A DNA stretch of 44,281 bases from Candidatus Nitrosocaldus sp. (GCA_025054855.1 JANWZS010000016.1:1-44281), one strand, 5' to 3'; counted from the first letter of the stretch, positions 33,269 to 42,188 are shown. Program-made: numbers and translations. Notes: generated by a model from the sequence alone, not told the origin.

Positions 33269-34467
33269 GGCTCAAGCACTACCCGGTCGATGGTAAGTTT
33301 GGTAGGTTTGGGGGTAGATACGTGCCAGAGACCCTGATCCCTGCACTCAAGGAGTTGGAGGATGCGTACATGGATGCCAGGGAGGATAAGGAGTTCAAGA
33401 GGGATGTGGAGTACTACCTGAAGCACTACGCTGGTAGACCCACACAGCTATACCATGCTAAGAATCTGAGCAATGCTGCTGCTGGAGCAGAGATATACCT
33501 GAAGAGGGAGGACCTGCTCCATGGTGGTGCGCACAAGATAAACAATACCATAGGCCAGGCGCTTCTGGCCAAGCGCATGGGCAAGGAGAGGGTCATAGCG
33601 GAGACCGGTGCAGGGCAGCATGGCGTTGCCACTGCCATGGCATGTGCTGCCCTAGGTCTCAAATGCGAGATATACATGGGTGCAAAGGATGCAGAGAGGC
33701 AGAGGCTCAACGTATTCAGGATGGAGTTGCTTGGTGCAAAGGTGAACAGGGTCGAGGCTGGCTCACAGACCCTAAAGGATGCCATAAACGAGGCCCTTAG
33801 GGACTGGATAACCAACGTCAAGAGCACGTACTACCTCCTAGGCTCTGTGGTTGGACCCCATCCATACCCCATGATGGTCAGGGACTTTCAGAGCGTTATA
33901 GGCAGGGAGATAAGGAAGCAGTGCATGAGCATGCTTGGCAGCATGCCAGATGCCGTAGTGGCATGCGTTGGAGGGGGGAGCAACGCAATGGGTACCTTCT
34001 ACGAGTTCCTCGATAGCAAGGTGGATCTGTATGGGGTAGAGGCTGGCGGTCATGGGATTGAGAGCAAGGAGCACTCCGCAACGCTCTGTGCTGGCTCTGA
34101 AGGCGTATTGCATGGCATGCTCACCTACCTGCTCCAGGATGAGGATGGCCAGATAATGGATACGCACAGCATAGCAGCGGGATTGGACTACCCAGGCGTA
34201 GGGCCAGAGCATGCATTCCTCAAGAGCGTAGAGAGGGTCAAGTACGTGAGCATGACGGATGATGAGGCTGTGGATGCGTTCATCAAGCTCGCCAGATACG
34301 AAGGGATAATACCTGCACTAGAGCCTGCACATGCACTAGCATACGCTATGAAGATAGCACCAGAGTACGGCAGGGATGCAAGCATAGTGGTGACGTTATC
34401 GGGGAGGGGGGATAAGGATGTCGAGGTTGTGCAGCAGTACATAGCAGAGAGGTCAGTTGCTGGATGA
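33265..34467 (+). CDS. trpB: Tryptophan synthase beta subunit
   Basis: PLP enzyme condensing indole and serine. The 400 residues are of the standard TrpB1 type: [22 protein letters not shown], the PLP lysine in [47 protein letters not shown], the phosphate loop [15 protein letters not shown] and the C-terminal [14 protein letters not shown]. The ATG overlaps the trpC stop and the gene end overlaps trpA by 4 bp, as expected for a complex whose subunits are made together. Confidence 0.97.
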   Translation: MRLKHYPVDGKFGRFGGRYVPETLIPALKELEDAYMDAREDKEFKRDVEYYLKHYAGRPTQLYHAKNLSNAAAGAEIYLKREDLLHGGAHKINNTIGQALLAKRMGKERVIAETGAGQHGVATAMACAALGLKCEIYMGAKDAERQRLNVFRMELLGAKVNRVEAGSQTLKDAINEALRDWITNVKSTYYLLGSVVGPHPYPMMVRDFQSVIGREIRKQCMSMLGSMPDAVVACVGGGSNAMGTFYEFLDSKVDLYGVEAGGHGIESKEHSATLCAGSEGVLHGMLTYLLQDEDGQIMDTHSIAAGLDYPGVGPEHAFLKSVERVKYVSMTDDEAVDAFIKLARYEGIIPALEPAHALAYAMKIAPEYGRDASIVVTLSGRGDKDVEVVQQYIAERSVAG

Positions 34468-35327
34468 GTGGTAGTAGCAGTAGCAGCACTGGTGGTAGTG
34501 GCACAAGGAGCGATAACGCTATAGATAGGAGGCTCAGGGGGCTGATGGCAAGGGGGGAGCATGCACTGATAGGTTACATGGTTGCAGGGTATCCAGATGA
34601 GCATACATGCACCGATGTCGCTCTAGCGATGATAGATGGGGGTGTTGATATACTTGAGATAGGCATACCATTCTCCGACCCCATAGCAGATGGGCCTACC
34701 ATACAGAGGGCATCCTATATAGCACTGAGCAGGGGCATGACACCACGCAAGGCATTAGAGATGGCGAAGGTTATCAGGGGCTCATCCGATACACCCTTGG
34801 TTGCCATGACCTACTACAACATAGTGTACAGGATAGGCATGGAGAGGTTCGCCTCCATGGCGAGGGAGAGTGGGATAGATGGCCTTATACTCCCAGACCT
34901 TACGTATGATGAGGCTGATGATATGATAAGGGTTGCACATATGCATGGTATGGACCTCATCTTCCTTGTTGCACCGAATACGAGCGATGAGAGGCTTAAC
35001 ATGATAGCGAGTGTGAGCAAGGGCTTCCTCTACCTGGTATCTGTTTATGGCACTACTGGCGAGAGGGATAGGTTCCACGAGTATACGATGGATGCGATAA
35101 GGAGGGTCAAGGGGCTGATCATGGGTAGAGTGCCTCTAGCCGTTGGCTTTGGGATAAGCAGGAGGGAGCATGTGAGAGCCATGCTGGATGCTGGTGCAGA
35201 TGCGATAGTTGTTGGGAGTGCGTTCATAAACATGATCGAGAGGAGCAGGGAGGATAGTAAGGGTAGAATGCTGGAGGGTGTGAGGCAACTTACGTATGAA
35301 CTGAAGCAGGCGACCAAGCAAGTATGA
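34464..35327 (+). CDS. trpA: Tryptophan synthase alpha subunit
   Basis: Cleaves indole-3-glycerol phosphate to indole. The 287 residues have the alpha-subunit pattern: [33 protein letters not shown] (catalytic Glu), the catalytic Asp in [27 protein letters not shown] and [15 protein letters not shown]. The N-terminus carries about 18 extra residues of Ser/Gly/Thr ([16 protein letters not shown]), encoded by AGY/GGT triplets (34464-34502), before the conserved start of the barrel. Overlaps trpB by 4 bp. Last gene of the operon. Confidence 0.96.
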   Translation: MSGSSSSSTGGSGTRSDNAIDRRLRGLMARGEHALIGYMVAGYPDEHTCTDVALAMIDGGVDILEIGIPFSDPIADGPTIQRASYIALSRGMTPRKALEMAKVIRGSSDTPLVAMTYYNIVYRIGMERFASMARESGIDGLILPDLTYDEADDMIRVAHMHGMDLIFLVAPNTSDERLNMIASVSKGFLYLVSVYGTTGERDRFHEYTMDAIRRVKGLIMGRVPLAVGFGISRREHVRAMLDAGADAIVVGSAFINMIERSREDSKGRMLEGVRQLTYELKQATKQV

Positions 35328-35629
35328 GTGCATGACGGAGTGTGCCTGTAGGCGGATGGATGGGAGTCGATGATGAGCATATTGGAGTGCCGATGGTGCT
35401 TATCATACATACATACATACCTGCCTGGTCTATCAGTGCTGACTGAATTGCCCTTCATACATACATACATGCATGGAGATGAAGGTTGTGATGTATGTGA
35501 TGACATGTGCTACCTACATCAATGAGTATAGAGCACTGATAATTTACTGTTGATGGATATCACTGCGCCGTAGCATGTAGCAAAACGTTTAACAAAAACG
35601 GTTAAAAGTGGTTTCAGGATTGGAACCTT
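35328..35629. other. 302-bp intergenic region between trpA and pyrG with (CATA)n repeats
   Basis: No credible gene. It contains (CATA)4 at 35404-35420 and (CATA)3CAT at 35456-35470, separated by about 35 bp, plus the pyrG TATA element GGTTAAAAGT (35600-35609), 26 bp before the pyrG ATG. A weak C/D-box-like pair (GTGATGA 35497-35503, CTGA 35536-35539) lacks a terminal stem and internal boxes and is not called. Confidence 0.6.
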
Positions 35630-37402
35630 ATGCAGGATAAGGTTACTTCAGGGATCAACAACAGCAACGCATCCAGTACAGGCACCCAGGCTAGGAGCAG
35701 GTACATATTCGTTACAGGGGGTGTGATGTCTGGTCTAGGAAAGGGTGTGGTCACAGCATCAATAGCAAAGCTCCTCCAGCTCTGCAACCTCAGGGTATCC
35801 TGCATGAAGATAGACCCTTACCTGAACGTAGATGCTGGTACCATGAACCCCATGATACACGGGGAGGTATTCGTTACAGAGGATGGGGGGGAGTGTGATA
35901 TGGATATCGGGGCGTATGAGCGCTTCCTGGACACGAACCTGAGCAGGGATCATAACATAACTACAGGCAAGGTATACTCCTCAGTGATAGAGAGGGAGAG
36001 GAAGGGTGAGTACCTTGGGCAGTGCGTGCAGATCATACCCCACGTCACTGATGAGATAAAGGCCAGGATAAGGGGACTTGCAGCGAAGCACATGCTGGAT
36101 GTGCTGGTGGTGGAGTGTGGAGGCACTGTAGGCGATATAGAGAGCCTCCCATTCCTTGAGGCCATGAGGCAGATCAGGCTCGAGGATGGTGCTGAAAACG
36201 TGCTATTCGTGCATGTTACACTTGCACCAGTGCTGGATGTGGTAGGAGAGGTCAAGACCAAGCCTACACAGCATAGCGTGCAGGAGTTGAGGAGGATAGG
36301 TATACAGCCAGATATAATAGCGGTGAGGAGCAGGGTTATTCTGGACGATGGTATAAAGAGCAAGATAGCGCTATTCGCCAATGTAAGCATGCGTGATGTG
36401 ATATCCTGCCATGATGTGGACTCGATATACGAGGTGCCAGAGGTGCTCCAGCAACAGGGCATAGTGGATAGGATAAGGCATAGGCTTGGGCTACCAGATC
36501 ATGGGTTCGAGTGGGGCTCGTGGAGGCAGGTTATGGACTCGTACAGGAGCCTCAGGGATGGGATAAGGATAGCGATGGTGGGCAAGTACGTGAAGTTGGC
36601 AGATAGTTACGTCAGCGTGAACCAGGCACTGAGCCATGCTGGTGCGATGCTGGGCTACAGGGTTAGGATAGACCATATAGATGCTGAGCTCTTCGAGCAG
36701 GATAGCAGGAACCTCAGCATGCTGGATGGGTACTCTGGCATACTAGTCCCTGGAGGGTTCGGGAGGAGGGGTAGCGAGGGGATAATAAGGGCGGCAGACT
36801 ATGCGAGGGTGAAGGATATACCCTACCTTGGTATATGCTTTGGGTTCCAACTGGCCATAGTTGCATTTGCCAGGAGTGTGTGCATGCTTGATGGTGCCAA
36901 CTCCACAGAGTTGGATGAGGATGCAAGGCATCCTGTAGTGCACCTTCTCCCAGAGCAGAGGGATGTGGTGAACCTAGGAGGCACGATGAGGCTAGGCACG
37001 CATGAGATAGATGTCAAGGATGGCACACTAGCGTACAGCATATACGGGAGCAGGAGGATATACAAGAGGCACAGGCACAGATACGAACTGAACCTTGAGT
37101 ACAGGGATATCCTTGAGAGGCATGGCATGATCTTCTCTGGCTGGAGTGATGGTGCTAGGAGGATGGAGATACTCGAGCTGCCAGATAGCAGGTTCTACCT
37201 CGCAGTCCAGTACCATGCGGAGTTCACCAGCAGGCCAGGGAGGCCAGAGGAGGCATTCTTGGCGTTTGTAAAGGCTGCTCTAGAGTACAGTGGGAGCAAT
37301 GAGAGGGCAAGGATGAGGAAGAGGGTGAGAGGTATACACTCACACCCATCACAGTCTCCACCACCAATATCCAAACCAAGGTCCAGAGCAAGGAAGGTAT
37401 AG
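35630..37402 (+). CDS. pyrG: CTP synthase
   Basis: Aminates UTP to CTP with glutamine. The 590 residues comprise the amidoligase domain (YIFVTGGVMSGLGKGVVTASIAKLLQ, KIDPYLNVDAGTMNP, EDGGECDMDIGAYERFLD) and a class I glutamine amidotransferase domain (ILVPGGFGRRGSEG, nucleophile Cys in LGICFGFQLAIVAFAR, catalytic His/Glu in VQYHAEF...PEEAFLAF). It is about 45 residues longer than usual: a 20-residue Ser/Asn/Thr-rich N-terminus (NNSNASSTGTQ) and a basic C-terminal tail rich in Arg, Pro and Ser. The leaderless ATG lies 26 bp after a TATA box. Confidence 0.96.
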   Translation: MQDKVTSGINNSNASSTGTQARSRYIFVTGGVMSGLGKGVVTASIAKLLQLCNLRVSCMKIDPYLNVDAGTMNPMIHGEVFVTEDGGECDMDIGAYERFLDTNLSRDHNITTGKVYSSVIERERKGEYLGQCVQIIPHVTDEIKARIRGLAAKHMLDVLVVECGGTVGDIESLPFLEAMRQIRLEDGAENVLFVHVTLAPVLDVVGEVKTKPTQHSVQELRRIGIQPDIIAVRSRVILDDGIKSKIALFANVSMRDVISCHDVDSIYEVPEVLQQQGIVDRIRHRLGLPDHGFEWGSWRQVMDSYRSLRDGIRIAMVGKYVKLADSYVSVNQALSHAGAMLGYRVRIDHIDAELFEQDSRNLSMLDGYSGILVPGGFGRRGSEGIIRAADYARVKDIPYLGICFGFQLAIVAFARSVCMLDGANSTELDEDARHPVVHLLPEQRDVVNLGGTMRLGTHEIDVKDGTLAYSIYGSRRIYKRHRHRYELNLEYRDILERHGMIFSGWSDGARRMEILELPDSRFYLAVQYHAEFTSRPGRPEEAFLAFVKAALEYSGSNERARMRKRVRGIHSHPSQSPPPISKPRSRARKV

Positions 37403-37699
37403 AACAAGTACGAGATTCCGGGCTTGATGGTCCGAAGGTAGCATACATACCATGAGCATGGCCGTACGTTGTCTCTGCTATACCACTCTATCTAGCATAT
37501 ACCATGGGTATCATCTAGAGCACTACAATCTGATTGGGCAGATGATCTGCCAGTATAGGGTTTACCAAAGGGCGCATGTCAGCATAACTACCTACACCTG
37601 CACCCTACGTGCAAGTTAATATCAACCTCCTATCTACTCCATGTATGTATATAGTGTAAGTAACGAATCTATTTATCGATCGATCTTGCTGGTTATGGT
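37403..37699. other. 297-bp intergenic region after pyrG
   Basis: No supported gene. A 55-codon frame from 37452 lacks promoter and similarity. The only clear signal is the TATA box CTATTTATCG (37669-37678), 26 bp before the downstream membrane-protein ATG. Confidence 0.5.
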
Positions 37700-38593
37700 A
37701 TGACGGGGGAAGATAAGAGTAACGCACAGGGGCAGTATAAGGTGAGGGCTACTGCACTACTCGGTGAACTCGAGGGGGTTGTGAATACCCATGATAGCAC
37801 GATACCAGTCATACTCCCATTCCTATCCATAATACTCAATGTTGCTGGGATAATAGCGTTGATAGCATTCATGACTATGAGCAATACCTCCTCTACCTAC
37901 TATAATACAGGCTATAATACAGGTTACTATATAGATGGTGAAGCGAGCGGTACGGATTATTATGGTAGTAGGGATGCTTATTCAACCACTCCTGTAGTTG
38001 ATACATCTACCGTAGGGGCTGTATGGATAATAGCGATTGCCCTAGCTTCAATGGCTGCGGTGATATACCTGATATACAGATGGATAGATGCCAGGAACAG
38101 GCACTTTGAGAGGACGACAAGGCTGTACACCATCGCTGCAGAGATCGCAGAGATTATAAGGCTAGATAGGGTAGCGCTAATAAAGAGCAGGTTAAACGAG
38201 CTACTCATAGTCAACGGCAATAAGAAGAACAATGCACTGCATATGGTCCTGGGTGCTATAGTACCATTCTACATGCTATACATAATGCACTTCATGAACA
38301 AGGACCTTGCGAGGCATAGCCAGCATGAGAGGCTGTTGCTTGCTGAGGTTATGGAGGATATGAAGGTGAAGGACCCAATGCTTGCCAAGGGCATACTGGA
38401 CTACAAGGGGGTTGAGGAGAGGAGTACGTTCCTGTACATAGTGCTTGGCGTAGTCACACTGGGCATATTCATGCTCTACTGGGCATACGCCATAACAAGG
38501 GATTACAATGCACATGTAACTAATCACAGGATCATGGACTATGAGATACTGCAGTCGCTGAGGAGGATCATAGACACGCACCTAACTAACTAA
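37700..38593 (+). CDS. Membrane protein with C-terminal DUF4234-like domain
   Basis: The 297 residues contain about four helices: TIPVILPFLSIILNVAGIIALIAFM, VGAVWIIAIALASMAAVIYLIY, MVLGAIVPFYMLYIMHFM and STFLYIVLGVVTLGIFMLYWAYAI. A Tyr/Thr/Ser/Gly-rich outside loop (TYYNTGYNTGYYIDG) joins the first two. The last section, VLGVVTLGIFMLYWAYAITRDYNAH, matches the DUF4234 pattern (LGIYxLYWxYKxxxD) by eye. The stop codon lies inside a (CTAA)n repeat. Function unknown. Confidence 0.75.
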   Translation: MTGEDKSNAQGQYKVRATALLGELEGVVNTHDSTIPVILPFLSIILNVAGIIALIAFMTMSNTSSTYYNTGYNTGYYIDGEASGTDYYGSRDAYSTTPVVDTSTVGAVWIIAIALASMAAVIYLIYRWIDARNRHFERTTRLYTIAAEIAEIIRLDRVALIKSRLNELLIVNGNKKNNALHMVLGAIVPFYMLYIMHFMNKDLARHSQHERLLLAEVMEDMKVKDPMLAKGILDYKGVEERSTFLYIVLGVVTLGIFMLYWAYAITRDYNAHVTNHRIMDYEILQSLRRIIDTHLTN

Positions 38594-38608
38594 CTAACTA
38601 ACTAACTA
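38582..38608. repeat. (CTAA)6 tetranucleotide repeat spanning a stop codon
   Basis: Six CTAA units followed by CTAG. The repeat contributes the last residues (LTN) and the TAA stop of the upstream membrane protein gene. A TAA occurs every 12 bp in each frame of the repeat, so slippage would still yield termination. Confidence 0.85.
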
Positions 38609-38804
38609 GCGAGGGCCAGCGCCTGTATCACATACCATCTCCATCAATAGCGTCTCTGTCTGGCAAGTATCTTGCACCAACCAACCCTTCCGCATCCCTA
38701 CACCCATATTACAGGATATTAATGCATACCAGTAATTTGGTTGGTTGCACTGGGGGCTCTCGCTACCGCTACCCTGACGCATTGACATCTGCCTCTACTG
38801 ATAC

Positions 38805-38828
38805 TCCTGTATAGAGGTCCATACAGGA
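38805..38828. promoter_or_regulatory. 8-bp perfect inverted repeat beside the methyltransferase promoter
   Basis: TCCTGTAT and ATACAGGA flank an 8-nt spacer. The right arm directly abuts the TATA box AATATAAAAATT (38828-38839) of the gene starting at 38869, so a bound protein would compete with TBP/TFB. Confidence 0.45.
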
Positions 38829-38868
38829 ATATAAAAATTGGAGATGGTTCACATCAATATGTACCTGC

Positions 38869-39435
38869 ATGGGGGATGAGATATACAGGCCAGCAGAGGA
38901 CACATTCATGCTTGCAGATGCTGTGGATGGGGTGCATGGCTGTTATGCGCTGGAGATAGGTACTGGTAGTGGTTACATCGCATCGATACTCAGCAAGGGG
39001 TTCAGGCTGGTTGTAGCGACAGATGTAAGCCTTGAGGCACTAATATATGCCAAGGAGAGCCATCCTGATAGCAGGAACGTTGAGTTCGTATGCTGCAGCA
39101 ATGCAGATCCGATAGCAGGCATATCGTTCGATCTGATAGCGATTAACCCTCCATATCTACCATCCCAGCGTATAGAGGATGTTGCTGTGGATGGAGGTGA
39201 GCAGGGTATAGAGGTTGCCATGGCCATGCTCAGGAGCGCCTCTAGGCTACTCAGTAGTGGTGGTAGGGTTATCATGGTCACCTCATCGCTTGCAGGGTAC
39301 GATCTCCTGCTCTCCTCACTGCATGGCATTGGGTTGGAGGGTAGGGTAACCGCAAGGAAGAGGTACGGGTTCGAGGACCTTATCCTGCTAGAGATCAGGC
39401 ATGCAGCTCAACCACATCGAGATCATCGAGCATGA
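38869..39435 (+). CDS. HemK/Mtq2-like class I methyltransferase (probable aRF1 glutamine methyltransferase)
   Basis: The 188 residues show a SAM-binding Rossmann fold (YALEIGTGSGYIASIL, VVATDVSLEALIYAK) and the amide-methyltransferase motif AINPPYLPSQ, with the N-terminal YRPAEDTFMLADAV typical of short archaeal and eukaryotic Mtq2 enzymes that methylate the GGQ glutamine of release factor 1. The G-x-G-S/T-G-Y-I motif and length fit that group. The 3' end overlaps the convergent TGS-protein gene by 41 bp. Confidence 0.87.
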   Translation: MGDEIYRPAEDTFMLADAVDGVHGCYALEIGTGSGYIASILSKGFRLVVATDVSLEALIYAKESHPDSRNVEFVCCSNADPIAGISFDLIAINPPYLPSQRIEDVAVDGGEQGIEVAMAMLRSASRLLSSGGRVIMVTSSLAGYDLLLSSLHGIGLEGRVTARKRYGFEDLILLEIRHAAQPHRDHRA

Positions 39436-40456
39436 AGTCCTTCCCAACCTTCACCACACCCCCTCTCCTCCACACCCTCGCATACCTGAACGCTCTGGCA
39501 AAGTCCTTGTGTATCCTCTCTGCAAGCTCTATTACCCTGGAGCCTCTGCGCAGTAAGAGTGGTTCATCGACTGGATCTGCGCCAACCTTCTTCGTGAAGA
39601 CCCTGATAAGCCCCAGATGCCTGAGCAGGTCGAGCATGAACTCATCCTTGTCACCCCTGAACTGGATGGCATCTACCCCTTCAATGGCTATACCATCTGA
39701 AGGCACGACGAATACTGCATCCTTGCTGACCCTCCCGAATATGGCATCCTCAACATCCTCCAGTGTGGTGCTTGTATGTAGTCTTATCACTGCATTCCTT
39801 ATGCCGTAGCTCTTGACCAGGTTGAAGACGCTCCCCTCATCGATCTTATCGGATCTACCCACTATCCTTATGCCTCCATGTGGGGTATACTCTATCTCAG
39901 CGCTCGATCCTGCCAGTATATTCAGGTTTCTTGCCTCGAACCACCTGCAGACATCATCCATGTACCTCCTAGAGTCTATGATTACTGCTATAGCATCTGC
40001 GTTCCTGGCTATGCTTATGAACTTGTCGAGCCTATCCTCTCCTATCATGTGATCCAGAGGTGTGAGCACCATCTGCACCCTTATGTTGAGTGCAGAGAAT
40101 ACACCAACCCTGGGCTTCATGAGCGCATCGTACATGCTTATGCCCAACCCTGTGAGCCTCCCGAATAGTGCTATGGATGAGTTCAGTGTACCAACCAGCG
40201 CTATCTGCAGTGAGCCCTCCTTCTTGACGGTCCACTCCTGCCTTGTACTACCCTTCCTCCTGCTCCTCCTATGCTCAACCTCCTCCTCGAGTGCTGCAAT
40301 CTGCCTCTTGATGCTCATCTCAAGCTTCTCTGTTGCTTTGTGCTTCGGCATAAGAGAGTAGAACTCCCTCAGAAGCCTGAGTTTGACCTCAGGATCTCTA
40401 GCGGCTATGGCCTCTGCCCACTTGGCCTTGGCCTCCTGAGTTAGGTTGGTGACCAT
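39395..40456 (-). CDS. DRG-like TGS-domain protein with degenerate GTPase domain
   Basis: The 353 residues are arranged like DRG/Obg-related proteins: an N-terminal helical region (LMPKHKATEKLEMSIKRQIAALEEEV), a central G-domain-like fold (about 80-280) and a C-terminal TGS domain (IRVFTKKVGADPVDEPLLLRRGSRVIELAERIHKDF...VWRRGGVVKVGKDFMLDDLDVVEL). The P loop, normally GxxxxGKS, reads GTLNSSIA (89-96), and the G3 D-x-P-G is replaced by L-T-P-L, so GTP binding is probably lost. The TGS domain and helical region suggest a ribosome- or RNA-associated role by analogy only. Confidence 0.78.
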   Translation of the reverse strand: MVTNLTQEAKAKWAEAIAARDPEVKLRLLREFYSLMPKHKATEKLEMSIKRQIAALEEEVEHRRSRRKGSTRQEWTVKKEGSLQIALVGTLNSSIALFGRLTGLGISMYDALMKPRVGVFSALNIRVQMVLTPLDHMIGEDRLDKFISIARNADAIAVIIDSRRYMDDVCRWFEARNLNILAGSSAEIEYTPHGGIRIVGRSDKIDEGSVFNLVKSYGIRNAVIRLHTSTTLEDVEDAIFGRVSKDAVFVVPSDGIAIEGVDAIQFRGDKDEFMLDLLRHLGLIRVFTKKVGADPVDEPLLLRRGSRVIELAERIHKDFARAFRYARVWRRGGVVKVGKDFMLDDLDVVELHA

Positions 40457-40539
40457 CCTCTTATCCTAATATACTGCGCCTATGATACTTATTAAAATAA
40501 CAGTACACCACCATCCATCTTATCATCACTAACAATAGG

Positions 40540-40557
40540 ACCATCATAGTTGATGGT
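40540..40557 (-). terminator. Hairpin downstream of the isocitrate dehydrogenase gene
   Basis: ACCATCA and TGATGGT form a perfect 7-bp stem with a 4-nt loop, beginning 3 bp past the stop codon. Only a weak T-rich stretch follows, so it may be an mRNA 3'-end structure rather than a terminator. Confidence 0.35.
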
Positions 40558-40560
40558 AGA

Positions 40561-41583
40561 TCATCTGCCGAGCATCTTCACTGCCCTTGCTGCTATCTCC
40601 TCAGCCATCCTGCTCGTAGTTGCATTCCCTCCAAGATCGTATGTGACATACCTGCCCTCGTTTATGACATCCCTAGTAGCATCGAATATTGCCCTTGCTA
40701 TATCCTTCTCCCCTAGGTACTCGAGCATCCATGCGCCAGAGAGTATGGTCGCCGTTGGGTTCATCTTGTTCAGGCCCTTGTACTTTGGGGCAGAGCCATG
40801 CGCTGGCTCGAACATAGCATAACTATCGCCGAGGTTGGCAGAGTACACGTTGCCTATGGAGCCTAGGTGTGCACTAGCAGTCTCAGATACAACATCCATG
40901 AAGAGGTTTGTACTTACCAGCACGCATCCGTTGAACCTCTCTGGGTTCTTGACCAACTGCTGGCACATGTTATCTATGTAGTACTCCTCGACCTGCAGAC
41001 CCTTGCTGGAGCATATGGATGTCACGGCATCTATGAATATGCCATCCGTCTCCTTGAGTATGTTCCTCTTCGTTATGGCTATGACCCTGCTGTAACCCTT
41101 CTCCAACGCTATCTCTGCTGCCTTCCTTGCTATCCTCTCGCACCCCTTGCGTGTTATCTTCCTTATCGCTATGGCAGCATCATCACCAACCTTGAACTCT
41201 ATACCAGCGTAGAGCCCTTCGGTAGCCTCCCTGACGCATATGAAGTCGAGTTGCTTTGCAGAGCGCTCATACGTCCTTATGGGCCTTATGTTTGCATACA
41301 GGTCAAACGTCTGCCTTAGCGTTACAGCAACGCTTCTGGGTGCCTTTGGCGATGGTATGGTGGTTGTTGGGCCCTTGAAGCATGCATTGCTCTCCCTGAG
41401 TATCTTCCATGTGCTCTCTGGTATGTACGATTCTCCATCATGCCTCTCCCACCACTCTGCCCCAGCCTCGCATGGTATCAACTCCACCGCTGTGTTGCAG
41501 CTCTTCAGGACCATGAGCATGGCATCTACCAGTTCTGGTCCAACCCCATCCCCCCTGATGACCGCAGCCTTTGGCACCTGCAT
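40561..41583 (-). CDS. icd: Isocitrate dehydrogenase (isocitrate/isopropylmalate dehydrogenase family)
   Basis: Beta-decarboxylating dehydrogenase, here probably oxidising isocitrate to 2-oxoglutarate. The 340 residues from MQVPKAAVIRGDGVGPELV include the substrate-binding loop SVAVTLRQTFDLYANIRPIR, ICVREATEGLYAGIE, the catalytic Lys region AITKRNILKETDGIF and FEPAHGSAPKYKGLNKMNPTATILSGAWML. The loop matches the short NAD-IDH-like group, while Lys-Tyr in HGSAPKY is the pair associated with NADP use in E. coli Icd. Cofactor is therefore uncertain, and isopropylmalate or homoisocitrate activity cannot be excluded. A TATA box (rc ATTAAATAC, about 41600-41608) supports ATG 41583 over 41592. Confidence 0.85.
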   Translation of the reverse strand: MQVPKAAVIRGDGVGPELVDAMLMVLKSCNTAVELIPCEAGAEWWERHDGESYIPESTWKILRESNACFKGPTTTIPSPKAPRSVAVTLRQTFDLYANIRPIRTYERSAKQLDFICVREATEGLYAGIEFKVGDDAAIAIRKITRKGCERIARKAAEIALEKGYSRVIAITKRNILKETDGIFIDAVTSICSSKGLQVEEYYIDNMCQQLVKNPERFNGCVLVSTNLFMDVVSETASAHLGSIGNVYSANLGDSYAMFEPAHGSAPKYKGLNKMNPTATILSGAWMLEYLGEKDIARAIFDATRDVINEGRYVTYDLGGNATTSRMAEEIAARAVKMLGR

Positions 41584-41630
41584 GCATCTCATTGATGAGT
41601 ATTTAATCCTATCTTGCCTATGGTTAGTGC

Positions 41631-42119
41631 TTACCTGCTCCTCAACTCCAGCCTTATACTCAGGCCATCCTCTATGGCAACCTTGCCTGGATCACTACCT
41701 ACGTTGAGGAACTCCTGCTGCCCCTTGCCCTTGACCCATATACTTGTATCGTAACCATCAGTACTCAAGCCCCATAGACTCAGCAGATCGAGCAGGGTGA
41801 ACCTTATTGGTCTAGAGTAGATCACATACACGTTCCCATCCTCCTTGGTATGCAGTGGTCTTATGCAGTCCTCATCCCTACCTATGTTCGCTGGTACCTC
41901 CACCGGTACACCATCTATGGTGACGCTCAGAGTAGCATGCAACTTGAAGGATAGGTCCTCGCTGGTTATGCACTGCTGTAGTGGTGGCTTGCCAGATATG
42001 AACTGGCTTATGATCAATGCTACACCAGTACCTACACCTAGAAGTATCACTGGCATTATGAGCTGCCATTTGGTCAGCCTCTTCTTATCCTCGCCTGGAG
42101 CCTTCCTCGGCTTCACCAT
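41631..42119 (-). CDS. Membrane-anchored extracellular protein with 'HAxLxIxxxG...IPANIG' domain
   Basis: From MVKPRKAPGEDKKRLTK (ATG 42119, 27 bp after the TATA-like ATTAATAC at 42141-42150) the product is 162 aa. One N-terminal helix (LIMPVILLGVGTGVALIISQFI) is followed by an outside domain: CITSEDLSFKLHATLSVTIDGVPVEVPANIG, CIRPLHTKEDGNVYVIYS and FTLLDLLSLWG. This pattern resembles archaeal and bacterial extracellular proteins with H-A-x-L, PANIG and LHTHD motifs. In this copy the second His of LHTHD is Lys, so a presumed metal site may be altered. Function unknown. Confidence 0.7.
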   Translation of the reverse strand: MVKPRKAPGEDKKRLTKWQLIMPVILLGVGTGVALIISQFISGKPPLQQCITSEDLSFKLHATLSVTIDGVPVEVPANIGRDEDCIRPLHTKEDGNVYVIYSRPIRFTLLDLLSLWGLSTDGYDTSIWVKGKGQQEFLNVGSDPGKVAIEDGLSIRLELRSR

Positions 42120-42154
42120 AGGTGAGTAAGGGAGTAGCATACATTAATACTTAA

Positions 42155-42164
42155 GTTTATTTAG
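42155..42164 (+). promoter_or_regulatory. TATA box of the tRNA-Ser gene
   Basis: GTTTATTTAG is centred about 29 bp upstream of the mature tRNA 5' end, divergent from the membrane-protein promoter at 42141-42150. Confidence 0.5.
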
Positions 42165-42188
42165 CCAGTGATGGGAGAGGAGTGTGAG

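Noticed and set aside
35497-35539. Possible C/D box sRNA (GTGATGA ... CTGA)
   Set aside because: No terminal stem, no convincing C'/D' boxes and no known guide match. Such short motifs occur often by chance.
37452-37619. 55-codon plus-strand frame after pyrG
   Set aside because: No TATA box at the right distance, no family resemblance and composition unlike the neighbouring genes.
38606-38788. 60-codon minus-strand frame in the spacer before the methyltransferase
   Set aside because: No promoter, no recognisable motif, and codon use unlike neighbours.
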